Below the pieces are notes generated by a model. That model was not told where the DNA came from, did no database searches, and saw nothing but the letters and a program-made list of their open reading frames with translations. The position numbers and the translations under genes were made by a program. From assembly GCA_001005265.1 (NCBI GenBank), contig CP011392.1, positions 248,001 to 312,000 on the forward strand: DNA of 64,000 bases. The letters are read 5' to 3'. This DNA is from Dehalogenimonas sp. WBC-2. GTDB lineage: Bacteria > Chloroflexota > Dehalococcoidia > Dehalococcoidales > Dehalococcoidaceae. This document shows positions 48,216-56,184 of this stretch, one piece after another (within the stretch, counting starts at the first letter, position 1; each line of letters starts with the position of its first letter).

Positions 48216-50288
48216 CTAGTAGGTGGCGCCGCGGCGGTAGAAGTAGTAGATCAGTCCGCCGATGATGACCACGACGAAGACGCCGATGACTGCCCAGGCC
48301 CAGACAGGGATGGCGCCGAAGAAGTCGGCGAAAGAGAAACCGACGGTGAATGTTTGCGGCGTGGAGGCTGCCCCGACATTGCCCGCGCCGTCAGTGGCAA
48401 AGACGCGCCAGTAGTAGGGGGCGTCTTTGGAGACAGAGGGCAGTTTTTCAGCATCGGTGGCGGTGTAGCTGGTGGTGGTCAGGCCTGTCTTCTGCATAAA
48501 TACGGTACCGAAGGTGGAGTCATTTCCGACTTCCAGGGTATAGGTCACGCCTGAAGGATCAGTGACGGCACCCCATTCATACACGATAGGCTGCTTGGGT
48601 TTTTCAATGTTTGAAGGCAGAGTCAGTACCGGTGCGGCGGGAGCAACACCTTCCATGACGAAGGTGAAGGGGCGGGAATTGGCTCCATCGGTGACGTTTA
48701 TAGTGTAACTGCCAGCGGTGACGGCCGGGACTTTGAAAGTGACGGTGAAGGCGCCGGTGGCGCTGGAGGTGGCCGAACCTACTGTATCATTGCCGAACTT
48801 AACGGTAATGGCGGCGTTGGGCAAGAAACCGATGCCGGTGATGGTCAGATCCTGGCCGACATTACCAGGAGAAGCGGTAGAGGTAACGGGACTAATATCC
48901 GCGCTCAAGGTGGAGGTGAAACTGCTTGTGGCCGTGTTGCCCAGTCCGTCTGAGGCGGTGACGGTGTGATTGCCTGCTACGCCGCCAGGTACGGTAAAGG
49001 AAGCGGAGAAGGTACCGTTAGCCAGGCTGACGATGTTGCCCGGGGCGGTGGACAGTACTGTATTGTCGTAGGTAATTGTGATAGTGACACCCGGGTGAAA
49101 ACCAGAGCCGCTAAGGCTGACCTGAATACCGGAAGTGCCGCTGGTTGGGGTCAGGGTGATCTTGGCGGCAAGGGTATAGACCGCCTCGGCAGAACTGGAG
49201 GCATCGCGGGCGGTGATGGTGTGTTCGCCGCTGATAGCGGTGGGGATATTGAAGGTTTTGGTGAAAGAACCGGTACTGTTGGTGGTGGCGGCGGTGACGC
49301 CGGCGATGGCCGTCCCATCCCATTCAAAACTGATTGAAGTGCTTTCGCCGAAGCCTGTGCCGGTTACCGAAATGGAAGAACCGACGGCGCCGGTGCTGGG
49401 ATTGAGAACTATCTTAGGTGTGACGGTAAACTGTTTTCCTGGGGTATTGGTGGTTGTTGAAATATCCCTGGCGATAATGTTGTGCGCGCCGCGGACAGCG
49501 GCAGGGATGATGATGTTGGCATTGATAGACCCGTTGCTATCGGCATTGACCGTAGCCAGGGCGGTGCCATCGCTGTTATTCCAGAAGATGCTGACAGAAC
49601 CGGATGCCGTAAAACCGCCGCCGGTGAGGGTGATGGTGTCGCCAACTTTGCCGGTGGCTGCGGAGATGGTTGCGATGCCCGGGGTGACGGTCAGGCCGGG
49701 GCTGGCGTAAGCGATGTTAAATGATGAATCTCTGGCATAGATGGTATAAAGACTGCGCGGTACTGACGGTACCGTGAATTGGGCGGAGAAGCTGCCGGCA
49801 GGGTTTGACGTGGTCTGAACCGCCGGAGTGGAGAGAGATCCGAAATATACTGCCATAATTGAATTGGCGGCGAAACCGTTACCGATGACGCTCACCGTTG
49901 TTCCGACGGCAGCGCTGGTGGGCGCTATTGTTAACGATGGCGCGATGGCGAAGCTGCCTGCATTGTAGGCAGTTCCCGTCGCAGGCCGGAGCCAGACTTC
50001 ATAGGTACCGGTAGGCAGCGCCGGAACTTGAACGCTGGCGCTTATGACGCCTGTGCCGCTTGAAGTTACGCTGCCCGCGCTTGCCCGGTCAGTGCCTGAT
50101 TGGGCGAAATAAACGGTATAGGCGGTACTGTTGGCTACCCCGGTCTGGGATATGCTTAATGCCGAACCGACGATACCTGATGGTGGGCTGACTGTTGCCG
50201 ACACCGGCGCCGCTGTAGCGGTCAGAGCCAGCGCGGCCAGCAGCATCACCGGCAAGGCGCGGAGCAACGCTCTAAATCTGGTTTCCAA
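48216..50288 (-). CDS. Large surface protein with IPT/TIG-like repeats
   Basis: The 690-residue protein has a signal peptide (about 1-30, LPVMLLAALALTATAAPVSA). At least six Ig-like IPT/TIG repeats of about 85 residues follow. Each starts with a pattern such as SPTSAAVGTTVSVIGNGFAANS and ends with a strand like GTYEVWLRP or SLYTIYARD. A fibronectin-like domain follows (about 560-640, SYTATDAEKLPS, YYWRVFATDGAG), and then a C-terminal helix with a basic tail (VWAWAVIGVFVVVIIGGLIYYFYRRG). It would be anchored by the C-terminal helix and face outward as an adhesin, S-layer-like or cell-wall-like element. The start is a TTG with AGGAGG 9 bases upstream. A repeat count needs alignment. Confidence 0.78.
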   Translation of the reverse strand: METRFRALLRALPVMLLAALALTATAAPVSATVSPPSGIVGSALSISQTGVANSTAYTVYFAQSGTDRASAGSVTSSGTGVISASVQVPALPTGTYEVWLRPATGTAYNAGSFAIAPSLTIAPTSAAVGTTVSVIGNGFAANSIMAVYFGSLSTPAVQTTSNPAGSFSAQFTVPSVPRSLYTIYARDSSFNIAYASPGLTVTPGIATISAATGKVGDTITLTGGGFTASGSVSIFWNNSDGTALATVNADSNGSINANIIIPAAVRGAHNIIARDISTTTNTPGKQFTVTPKIVLNPSTGAVGSSISVTGTGFGESTSISFEWDGTAIAGVTAATTNSTGSFTKTFNIPTAISGEHTITARDASSSAEAVYTLAAKITLTPTSGTSGIQVSLSGSGFHPGVTITITYDNTVLSTAPGNIVSLANGTFSASFTVPGGVAGNHTVTASDGLGNTATSSFTSTLSADISPVTSTASPGNVGQDLTITGIGFLPNAAITVKFGNDTVGSATSSATGAFTVTFKVPAVTAGSYTINVTDGANSRPFTFVMEGVAPAAPVLTLPSNIEKPKQPIVYEWGAVTDPSGVTYTLEVGNDSTFGTVFMQKTGLTTTSYTATDAEKLPSVSKDAPYYWRVFATDGAGNVGAASTPQTFTVGFSFADFFGAIPVWAWAVIGVFVVVIIGGLIYYFYRRGATY

Positions 50289-51202
50289 TTTTTAAATCCT
50301 CCTGATTTATTCTGCACGCAGTATATGTCAAAATCGTGGTCATTATAGCACAGGAAATACCCTGAGTTTCCAGCGGCGGACACTATTACGATAGTAATAC
50401 GGCTGCCTTTTATATTATAACGCATGAAAGAAGCCATAAGATAGGAGCAAAATCAGTATCCGTTAAATGCCGGAGCAAAGAAGTGAAAAAAAATTTCAAA
50501 TGCCGCCGGGCTGCTATATTGCAAAGCCTACAATTTCGCTCCCCCGACACCGCTGGGATAAACAGGGCGAACTTTGGTTTTTGGCGGCGCATGGCGGATT
50601 TGTTTTGTCTTTTCATAAAACACTAAAATCAACTAAAACAACCTCCCTTTTTACGATTGAAAGTGGTGAAAACAACCGGTTGTTTTCAGTTGAAACAAAT
50701 AAATCAAAGGAATCAAATACCCTTTTTAACAACTAAATAAACAGAGAACATATGTTAACACAGGAGTGGTGGGGTGTCAATGGGGTTTTGGAACTTTTTT
50801 GGGGTTTATTTTCTACCACCCGCCCACTGACTCACCGTCTGTGCCTCAAATCCGCAACTCAATGATCAAAGGAAAACTGAGATTGTTTTGCCACAGGGCT
50901 GACAATGACGACGTAAGAGCAGAAATGACGGAGTAAGGGCACAAGAAAAGTTGAGATGCAATTGAGGTGAGAGTGCCGGTTTTTATATTCCAGGTGGCAA
51001 CGTTGCGGCTAGTTATTGTAATGCGGCGGTTAAATCCAGGTAATTAGTGCTAGTAATTTAGGAATTAACAGGGCATTATTGACATCGCTCATGCGACATT
51101 GTAATATCAACACTAAGGATTGACGAGGATAGCCGTTGACACCGGTACAGGTGTACTATGAAAATGGTACTGGTGGTACTGGCAGAATAAACTAAAATAC
51201 CA
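50289..51202. other. 914-base spacer without a supported gene
   Basis: The spacer is AT-rich. It contains a 22-bp perfect palindrome at 50667-50688, and two imperfect 19-base tandem repeats (AATGACGACGTAAGAGCA and relatives) at about 50904-50942. A plus-strand frame of 89 codons (50467-50736) has no ribosome binding site and repetitive composition. I regard it as chance. Confidence 0.4.
50667..50688. promoter_or_regulatory. 22-bp perfect palindrome
   Basis: The half-site TGAAAACAACC is repeated exactly as its complement. Related half-sites (CTAAAACAACC and TTGAAACAAAT) occur on either side within 50 bases. It could be a regulator site for a divergent promoter. No regulator gene is near. Confidence 0.4.
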
Positions 51203-51232
51203 TTGACTATGTTTAAGCAGTACCCCTATAAT
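51203..51232 (+). promoter_or_regulatory. Sigma70-type promoter of the prepilin gene
   Basis: TTGACT (51203-51208) and TATAAT (51227-51232) are separated by 18 bases. They lie about 72 bases before the prepilin ATG. Imperfect GGTACTGG repeats (51149-51183) just upstream may bind a regulator. Confidence 0.7.
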
Positions 51233-51304
51233 TAGTTTAACTGTCCGGAAATATTAACATAATTCGGAGAGAGAGTCTACAAACGGAAAGGTGGTGACAA
51301 ACAG

Positions 51305-51676
51305 ATGAAGTTTCTAAATCTAAAGAAGTTCCGCAAAGGCCAGAAAGGCTTTACCCTGATCGAGCTTTTGATGGTCATTGCCATCCTGGGCGTCATCGCC
51401 GCCGTCGCGGTACCCAATATCATCAAATTCATTGGTAGTGGCGAGACTGAAGCGCAAAATGCAGAGCGCCATAACGTAGTTGTAGCTTTAACTGCAGCTA
51501 TGGTAGAAGCCAATGTATCCACGTTAACTGCAGGAACTATTAGCAGTGCCGCCGATTATGAGGTGGCTGACGGCATTACTGTCGGTAGCTATATAGTAGG
51601 TGGTTACCAAGCCTTGGCTTATTCTTGGGATATCGGCGTTAATGGGTCTGTATCATTAACTGCTGAAGATTCATAA
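51305..51676 (+). CDS. Type IV prepilin-like protein
   Basis: The 123-residue protein has the class III signal RKGQKG|FTLIELLMVIAILGVIAAVAVPNI. A prepilin peptidase would cut after the Gly, and Glu5 of the mature protein is present. The C-terminal part is short (about 80 residues) with a pseudopilin-like beta region. The start has AAAGGTGG upstream and a strong promoter. No other pilus genes lie nearby. It is followed by two glycosyltransferase genes that could modify it. It could be a pilin, a pseudopilin or part of a nanowire-like filament. Confidence 0.87.
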   Translation: MKFLNLKKFRKGQKGFTLIELLMVIAILGVIAAVAVPNIIKFIGSGETEAQNAERHNVVVALTAAMVEANVSTLTAGTISSAADYEVADGITVGSYIVGGYQALAYSWDIGVNGSVSLTAEDS

Positions 51677-51702
51677 GAGATCATTTATAAATCAAGTAAA
51701 GA

Positions 51703-51728
51703 AGAACCTCCGCAAGGGGGTTCTTCGG
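51703..51728 (+). terminator. Terminator after prepilin gene
   Basis: GAAGAACCTCC and GGGGGTTCTTC form an 11-bp stem (one wobble) with a GCAA loop, followed by GGTTTTATT. It lies 26 bases after the prepilin stop. Confidence 0.78.
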
Positions 51729-51773
51729 TTTTATTGCGCAAAGAATTGAACACCGCATCGAAACGCACTATGC

Positions 51774-53045
51774 TTGTGCCATGCCACGGAGTTCTACAAG
51801 GAATTGAAAGTACTTAAATCCCAATATAGTGGGCTGGTAATCCTCATCGGCCTGTTTCTGTCCATGCACCTAGCCGTCATTGCCAACCCCGATGCTCTCG
51901 TTTTCGATGAAAAGTACTATGTTGTTGATGCGCGGCACATCATTAACGGCGATGGCTCCGACAGAGTGGAGCACCCGCCGCTGGCACGTCTGGCTATCAG
52001 TTCCGGCATACTGATTTTTGGAGACAATCCCTTTGGCTGGCGCATAATGCCGGTTATATTCGGGGCGGCCAGCCTGGTATTAGTTTATTTTATCTGCCGC
52101 CGCCTTAATCTCAGTGACCGGGCGGCTTTTTTTGTGACTTTCCTTTTGGCATTGGAGAATTTGAGTTTTGTCCAATCAGGGGTTGCCATGCTGGATGTAT
52201 TCAGTGTAACTTTCATGCTGGCATCGTTCTACCTGTATTTACGCGGTAAGTGGCCTGGCAGCGGTGTATTCATAGGGCTGGCCGGGCTGGCTAAACTGTC
52301 GGGATTTCTGGCTTTGCCGGTAATTGCCCTTCACTGGCTGATTACTAACCGTAGCCGAATTCCATGGTTTGCCCTTTTATTAGCTGCTGCTCCATTAACC
52401 TATGTGGCGCTTTTACCGGTAATGGACTGGATGATCTGGGGGAAATTTATCAATCCCATCACCGAAACACGGACGATGCTTGATGTGTTGGGTGCTTCAA
52501 CATTTGCCAACCTGCCTTCGGATATGCTTAGCCGTCCCTGGGAATGGCTGACGCAGGTGGAAATAATCACCTACTGGCCGGAACCGCACTATCTGGCTGT
52601 GCTGAGTCCGACCTTGCTGATCCTGTGGTTGCCGAGCGCTATTTTCACCGGATTTATGGCTATACGGAAAAAGCCGTGGGCGGTGTTCGCCACGGTCTGG
52701 TTTGCGGTGACTTTTGTGCTATGGATCCCGGTCAGTCTGGTTACCGACCACATCAGTTATATCTATTATCTTTATCCCGCCGTCGGAAGCATCTGCCTGT
52801 TCAGCGGTTGTGCATTGATTTCAGCGGAAGGTTATCTGTTAGAGAAAACCAAGCGGCTGTGGGCTATTGCCGGAGGATTATTGATCCCGGTGGTTGCGGT
52901 TCTTCATCTGGGTTTCTTTATCTATCTTTCACCGCTGCCATACTGGGGGAAATTAGTTTTTGGATTTATCCTTTATGTTATAGTCCGCGTCTATCTCAAA
53001 GCACCAACTCAGAGAACCCCTGACCAGGTGGTATTTTCAATTTAA
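51774..53045 (+). CDS. Polytopic glycosyltransferase, GT39/PMT-like
   Basis: The protein of about 412-423 residues has ten or so helices. An early acidic loop (FDEKYYVVDARHIINGDGSDRVEHPPLARL) resembles the DE and HPP motifs of dolichyl-phosphate mannosyltransferases. Such enzymes transfer a sugar from a lipid-linked donor to exported proteins. The start is uncertain: the frame opens at a TTG at 51774, and a TTG at about 51807 with AAGGAA upstream is also plausible. It lies close after the prepilin gene, so modification of that protein is possible. Confidence 0.75.
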   Translation: MCHATEFYKELKVLKSQYSGLVILIGLFLSMHLAVIANPDALVFDEKYYVVDARHIINGDGSDRVEHPPLARLAISSGILIFGDNPFGWRIMPVIFGAASLVLVYFICRRLNLSDRAAFFVTFLLALENLSFVQSGVAMLDVFSVTFMLASFYLYLRGKWPGSGVFIGLAGLAKLSGFLALPVIALHWLITNRSRIPWFALLLAAAPLTYVALLPVMDWMIWGKFINPITETRTMLDVLGASTFANLPSDMLSRPWEWLTQVEIITYWPEPHYLAVLSPTLLILWLPSAIFTGFMAIRKKPWAVFATVWFAVTFVLWIPVSLVTDHISYIYYLYPAVGSICLFSGCALISAEGYLLEKTKRLWAIAGGLLIPVVAVLHLGFFIYLSPLPYWGKLVFGFILYVIVRVYLKAPTQRTPDQVVFSI

Positions 53046-53058
53046 CGCGGTAACCTTG

Positions 53059-53129
53059 ATACTGCCGCATGGGATTGCGGCAGTATTTCATCCGTCTACA
53101 GACACGCATTGCCTATCCCCAATGCGTGT
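53059..53129 (+). terminator. Two tandem hairpins after the GT39 gene
   Basis: ATACTGCCGCA with its exact complement forms an 11-bp stem (53059-53086). ACACGCATTG with its complement forms a 10-bp stem (53102-53129). The first is followed by TTCATCC. Either could stop transcription. Confidence 0.6.
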
Positions 53130-53146
53130 GATAACCTAATATCGTT

Positions 53147-54400
53147 TTGAAGCTGTTACGCAACCTTAAACCGTGGCAAGTGGTGTCCCTGTTTGTCATC
53201 GTCCATGCCTTCATCTTCCTACTGATATTTAATACCGGTTTCTACGCCAGATACTTTGAAGACCCGATCAGCATCTCCTATGTTTATGCTGCCGATATCT
53301 TTTCAGGGAAGATACCTTATCTTGATTTCAACATAGAATATCCGCCGCTGGCCCTGGTATTCATGCTGATACCCAGGTTATTCACCACCGATACACCGGC
53401 CGCCTATCACATGGCCTTTTCGGCAGAGATGCTGGTCTTAGACATTCTGATCATGCTGCTGCTGGCGGCTTTTTCCCGCAGATTGGGGCTTGCCGGTTGG
53501 AAGACGCTGGGTATCTATACCATCGGCTTGCTGGCCATAGGGCCTATCCTTACCAAGAACTTTGACCTGGCGGCGGCCTTTGTAACACTTTTATCGCTTT
53601 ATGCCTTTGTCGCCGGGAGGTATAAGACAGCCTGGGTGGCGCTGGCTGCGGGTGTTATGACCAAGCTGTTCCCGGTGGTACTGATACCCTTATACCTTAT
53701 CTATCACTGGCGGCACCGGCAGAACAAGCAGGCGGTGACGGGCATGGCCGTTTTTGGGCTTACCATGGCCATAATCGCCGCGGCGCCGCTATTTATCAAT
53801 GCCAGCGGGTTCATTTCTTCTTTCACCTATCATATGGAGCGACCGCTCCAACTGGAAAGTCTGTACTCATCGGTGATCCTGTTTGTACGCTGGCTGGGTT
53901 CGGAGCCTTTGTACCTGGCATTCAGCTACGGTTCATATAATATCATCTCACCAGCGGCCGATTTTTTCAGTTCCGCGGCGTTGTGGATCACCGCCGGACT
54001 GCTGGCGGCGGTGTATATAGCCTTTGACCGTTTCATCAGGCGGAGGCCGGGGACGGCGGAGGGGACAGACTACGGGTTTATGATGTACGCCGCGGTAACG
54101 CTGCTGGTATTTGTGGTGTTCAACAAGGTGCTGTCGCCACAGTTCCTTATCTGGCTGTTACCGCTGGCAGCCCTGGCGCAACGGGATGATTGGCTACCCT
54201 GGCTGCTGTTTGTGTTTATCTGTTTCCTGACCGCTATGATCTACCCCAATTTTTACGGCGGACTGCTGGACGGAGAGCCGCTGTTGGTAGGCGCTTTGCT
54301 ACTGAGGAATATTGCCCTGGTGGTGTTGCTGTTTCTATTGGTCAGGCAGGTTAATTACCGGCAATTGAGACCGGGCGGAGTTCTGGTTTCTCCAAGATAG
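53147..54400 (+). CDS. Polytopic glycosyltransferase, DUF2029/GT87-like
   Basis: The 417-residue membrane protein has about ten helices. An early loop with FEDPISISYVYAADIFSGKIPYLDFNIEYPPLALVF matches the D-x-Y-x(n)-G-x-x-PYxDFxxEYPP motif of GT87-type mannosyltransferases. The start is probably a TTG at 53147, and no strong ribosome binding site was seen. It follows the GT39-like gene on the same strand. A polyprenyl-phosphate sugar donor is likely. Confidence 0.75.
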   Translation: MKLLRNLKPWQVVSLFVIVHAFIFLLIFNTGFYARYFEDPISISYVYAADIFSGKIPYLDFNIEYPPLALVFMLIPRLFTTDTPAAYHMAFSAEMLVLDILIMLLLAAFSRRLGLAGWKTLGIYTIGLLAIGPILTKNFDLAAAFVTLLSLYAFVAGRYKTAWVALAAGVMTKLFPVVLIPLYLIYHWRHRQNKQAVTGMAVFGLTMAIIAAAPLFINASGFISSFTYHMERPLQLESLYSSVILFVRWLGSEPLYLAFSYGSYNIISPAADFFSSAALWITAGLLAAVYIAFDRFIRRRPGTAEGTDYGFMMYAAVTLLVFVVFNKVLSPQFLIWLLPLAALAQRDDWLPWLLFVFICFLTAMIYPNFYGGLLDGEPLLVGALLLRNIALVVLLFLLVRQVNYRQLRPGGVLVSPR

Positions 54401-54406
54401 CGTGTT

Positions 54407-54853
54407 TTAAGCCGGAGTAGGCGGTTGCGCCCGCAGGTAGTCCAGTATCTCCTCAGCAACCTTCATGTGCCACTCTTCTTCTTTGGCGATATCTCGAAAT
54501 TTGGGCTTCAATCCCTCCGGCATCAGTTTGACCACCTCATTATGCATCCGGTGGGCTTCATTCTCTTTTTCAAGCTGGAACTCAAACATTTTAACCAGAT
54601 CATCGTCGTCGGGGAAAGGCTCAAAGTTCCATTCGGCCTTGCCGCCAAGTTTCTCTATGGCGTCGGCCACGGTGTCAGCGTGTTTCACCGACGCGGAAGA
54701 CAGGGAAATTACTTTGTCGCGGATCTGAGGATCTTTGAAGGCGTTGGCGATACGGGGGACATGGATGATTATGGAGTATTCCAGCGCCAGGGTGCGGTTG
54801 AGCAGGGCTATGGCTTGAGCGTTCTGTTCACTCAGCGGAATTTCTTTTGCCAT
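54407..54853 (-). CDS. Ferritin-like four-helix protein (paralogue of 19631 gene)
   Basis: The 148-residue protein has LEYSIIIHVPRIANAF, SVKHADTVADAIEKLGG and IAKEEEWHMKVAEEILDYL, which align with the same positions in the protein at 19631-20080. Glu and His at the ferritin di-iron positions are kept. The start at 54853 (MAKEIPL) is chosen because GGGAGA lies 5 bases upstream. Its function is not known from the sequence. Confidence 0.72.
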   Translation of the reverse strand: MAKEIPLSEQNAQAIALLNRTLALEYSIIIHVPRIANAFKDPQIRDKVISLSSASVKHADTVADAIEKLGGKAEWNFEPFPDDDDLVKMFEFQLEKENEAHRMHNEVVKLMPEGLKPKFRDIAKEEEWHMKVAEEILDYLRAQPPTPA

Positions 54854-54959
54854 GATATTCTCCCGAAATGTGCTTTCCTTATAAGAATTATACTCCGGGA
54901 GATTGCGCAAAGCTAGAGATCAGTTCAATTTCTGCGATATTGGTCAGGGCAAAGGTGGT

Positions 54960-55612
54960 CAGGCACTAACACCTTAATATCTTTGACAGGCTTACTGAGA
55001 GCTAACTCTCAGTCTTGCCGGGACAGGTAGCGTGAACATTTGGGGCGAATAATACCAATAATACCAAATCCAATTTCCAATAAGAGGTACCTGAGGGACT
55101 TCGCTCTCAGAGTGCTGACTCCCTGAAGTGATAACTCAGGATAGACAGTGCAGGACTGAACAATACCAAAAATCCAATACCCAATGACCAAAGGGAAAAC
55201 CGGGATTGCTTTCCCACGCTTCGCTCCCCGAGTGCTAACTCGGGGCAGGCTGGACAGGCGGCGTAGCCTCGCAATGATGACGAGGGAAATCCCTCTCAAT
55301 CTCCCTTTACGAAAGGGAGAAGTGCGTAGCCTTGTAATGACGATGCTGGAAGAAGGGAACCGGGATTGCTTCCCTGACCTTGGGACAGGACAAGCCCACG
55401 CTTTGCTCACCAAATTCCAGACAAGACCAAAATCCAAAAGTTTGAAATACAAAACAGGGACAGACTGTGCTGCACTCTCTGTTATCATGCCTTTTGCCTT
55501 TGCGGATGGAGCTGGGGACATGGCCGATCTCAGATCGGCGCCGACGAAATACCCGCAATGGCGGGAGTTTGAAGGGGGAATCTGCGATATTCCCTCAAGT
55601 CATCAGGGTTAA
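54960..55612. repeat. Repeat-rich spacer with two dispersed repeat families
   Basis: Two kinds of repeat lie here. One is the palindromic family with a TAAC-type loop: ACTGAGAG-CTAA-CTCTCAGT at about 54992-55014 and CCCCGAGT-GCTA-ACTCGGGG at about 55215-55240. The other has the AACCGGGATTGCTT core (55198, 55368) with CTCGCAATGATGACGAG-type ends. Open frames over this stretch have no ribosome binding sites and differ in every frame, so I treat it as non-coding. Confidence 0.65.
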
Positions 55613-55645
55613 AAAAATAAATCCTCAAAAAGTTCCAAAAGCCTA

Positions 55646-55675
55646 TTGACAAAATTTGTAGAACACAGTTACTAT
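55646..55675 (+). promoter_or_regulatory. Promoter before the phage-like cluster
   Basis: TTGACA (55646-55651) and TACTAT (55670-55675) are 18 bases apart, about 80 bases before the first small gene. It is the only good promoter seen for the cluster. Confidence 0.55.
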
Positions 55676-55753
55676 ATTCAGCGCGGCAAGAAATAGCTCG
55701 GCGGAGGGGTAGGGCGGCGGACGCCGCGGCCGGATTTTAATCCCCGGTATCAC

Positions 55754-55891
55754 ATGGTGGAGTGGCTTTTGATAGCTAAAGAACAAATGAGCGATATAAA
55801 ACTGGAATACAAGCAGAAAGGAAGAGCCAACCGCCAGGGACGGCAGTATCCCCCGGCTGGTGAAGATGTACGGGATGACAGCGGACAATGA
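55754..55891 (+). CDS. Small ORF at the start of the phage-like cluster
   Basis: The frame encodes 45 residues (MVEWLLIAKEQMSDIKLEY, then KQKGRANRQGRQ). The C-terminal half is basic and Gln-rich. Its end overlaps the start of the next gene by 17 bases, as is common in phages. No good ribosome binding site precedes it and an internal ATG at 55787 is also possible. Support is weak. Confidence 0.3.
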   Translation: MVEWLLIAKEQMSDIKLEYKQKGRANRQGRQYPPAGEDVRDDSGQ

Positions 55892-56165
55892 CCGACAAAT
55901 TGAAGACCTGCCGCCTGAGTTTTGCCACTATGCCGATGAGGGCTGCAAGCTGGCTGAATCATGCCTTAACTGCCCTTTTCCGATGTGCTACCACGACGAT
56001 CCGGCATTATTCCGCAGGCAGCAAGCGGAGCGCCGCAATGAAGAGATGTTTCGGCTGCGGCAGTGCGGCAAGAGTCTGGCGGACATTGCCGCGGCGCTGG
56101 GGCTGAAACGCGGCACGGTCATCAGAGGCATAGCTCAGCATGCACAAGGGCAATCTAATTATTAG
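55875..56165 (+). CDS. Cys-rich HTH protein of the phage-like cluster
   Basis: The 96-residue protein has an N-terminal Cys cluster (LPPEFCHYADEGCKLAESCLNCPFPMCYHD), which may bind zinc. A C-terminal helix-turn-helix follows (RQCGKSLADIAAALGLKRGTVIRGI). It may be a regulator or stand in for a small terminase subunit. The start could also be the GTG at 55860 or the ATG at 55866. It overlaps neither the portal frame nor its likely start. Confidence 0.6.
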   Translation: MTADNDRQIEDLPPEFCHYADEGCKLAESCLNCPFPMCYHDDPALFRRQQAERRNEEMFRLRQCGKSLADIAAALGLKRGTVIRGIAQHAQGQSNY

Positions 56166-56184
56166 AACAGAAAGAGAAAACCGA

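Noticed and set aside
48216-49724. Plus-strand frames over the Ig-repeat gene
   Set aside because: Repetitive GC-rich antisense frames without start signals.
50467-50736. 89-codon frame in the spacer before the prepilin gene
   Set aside because: No ribosome binding site, biased composition from the AT-rich repeats, overlaps the 22-bp palindrome.
55184-55612. 142-codon plus-strand frame in the repeat-rich spacer
   Set aside because: Made of dispersed repeats; no start signal or family.
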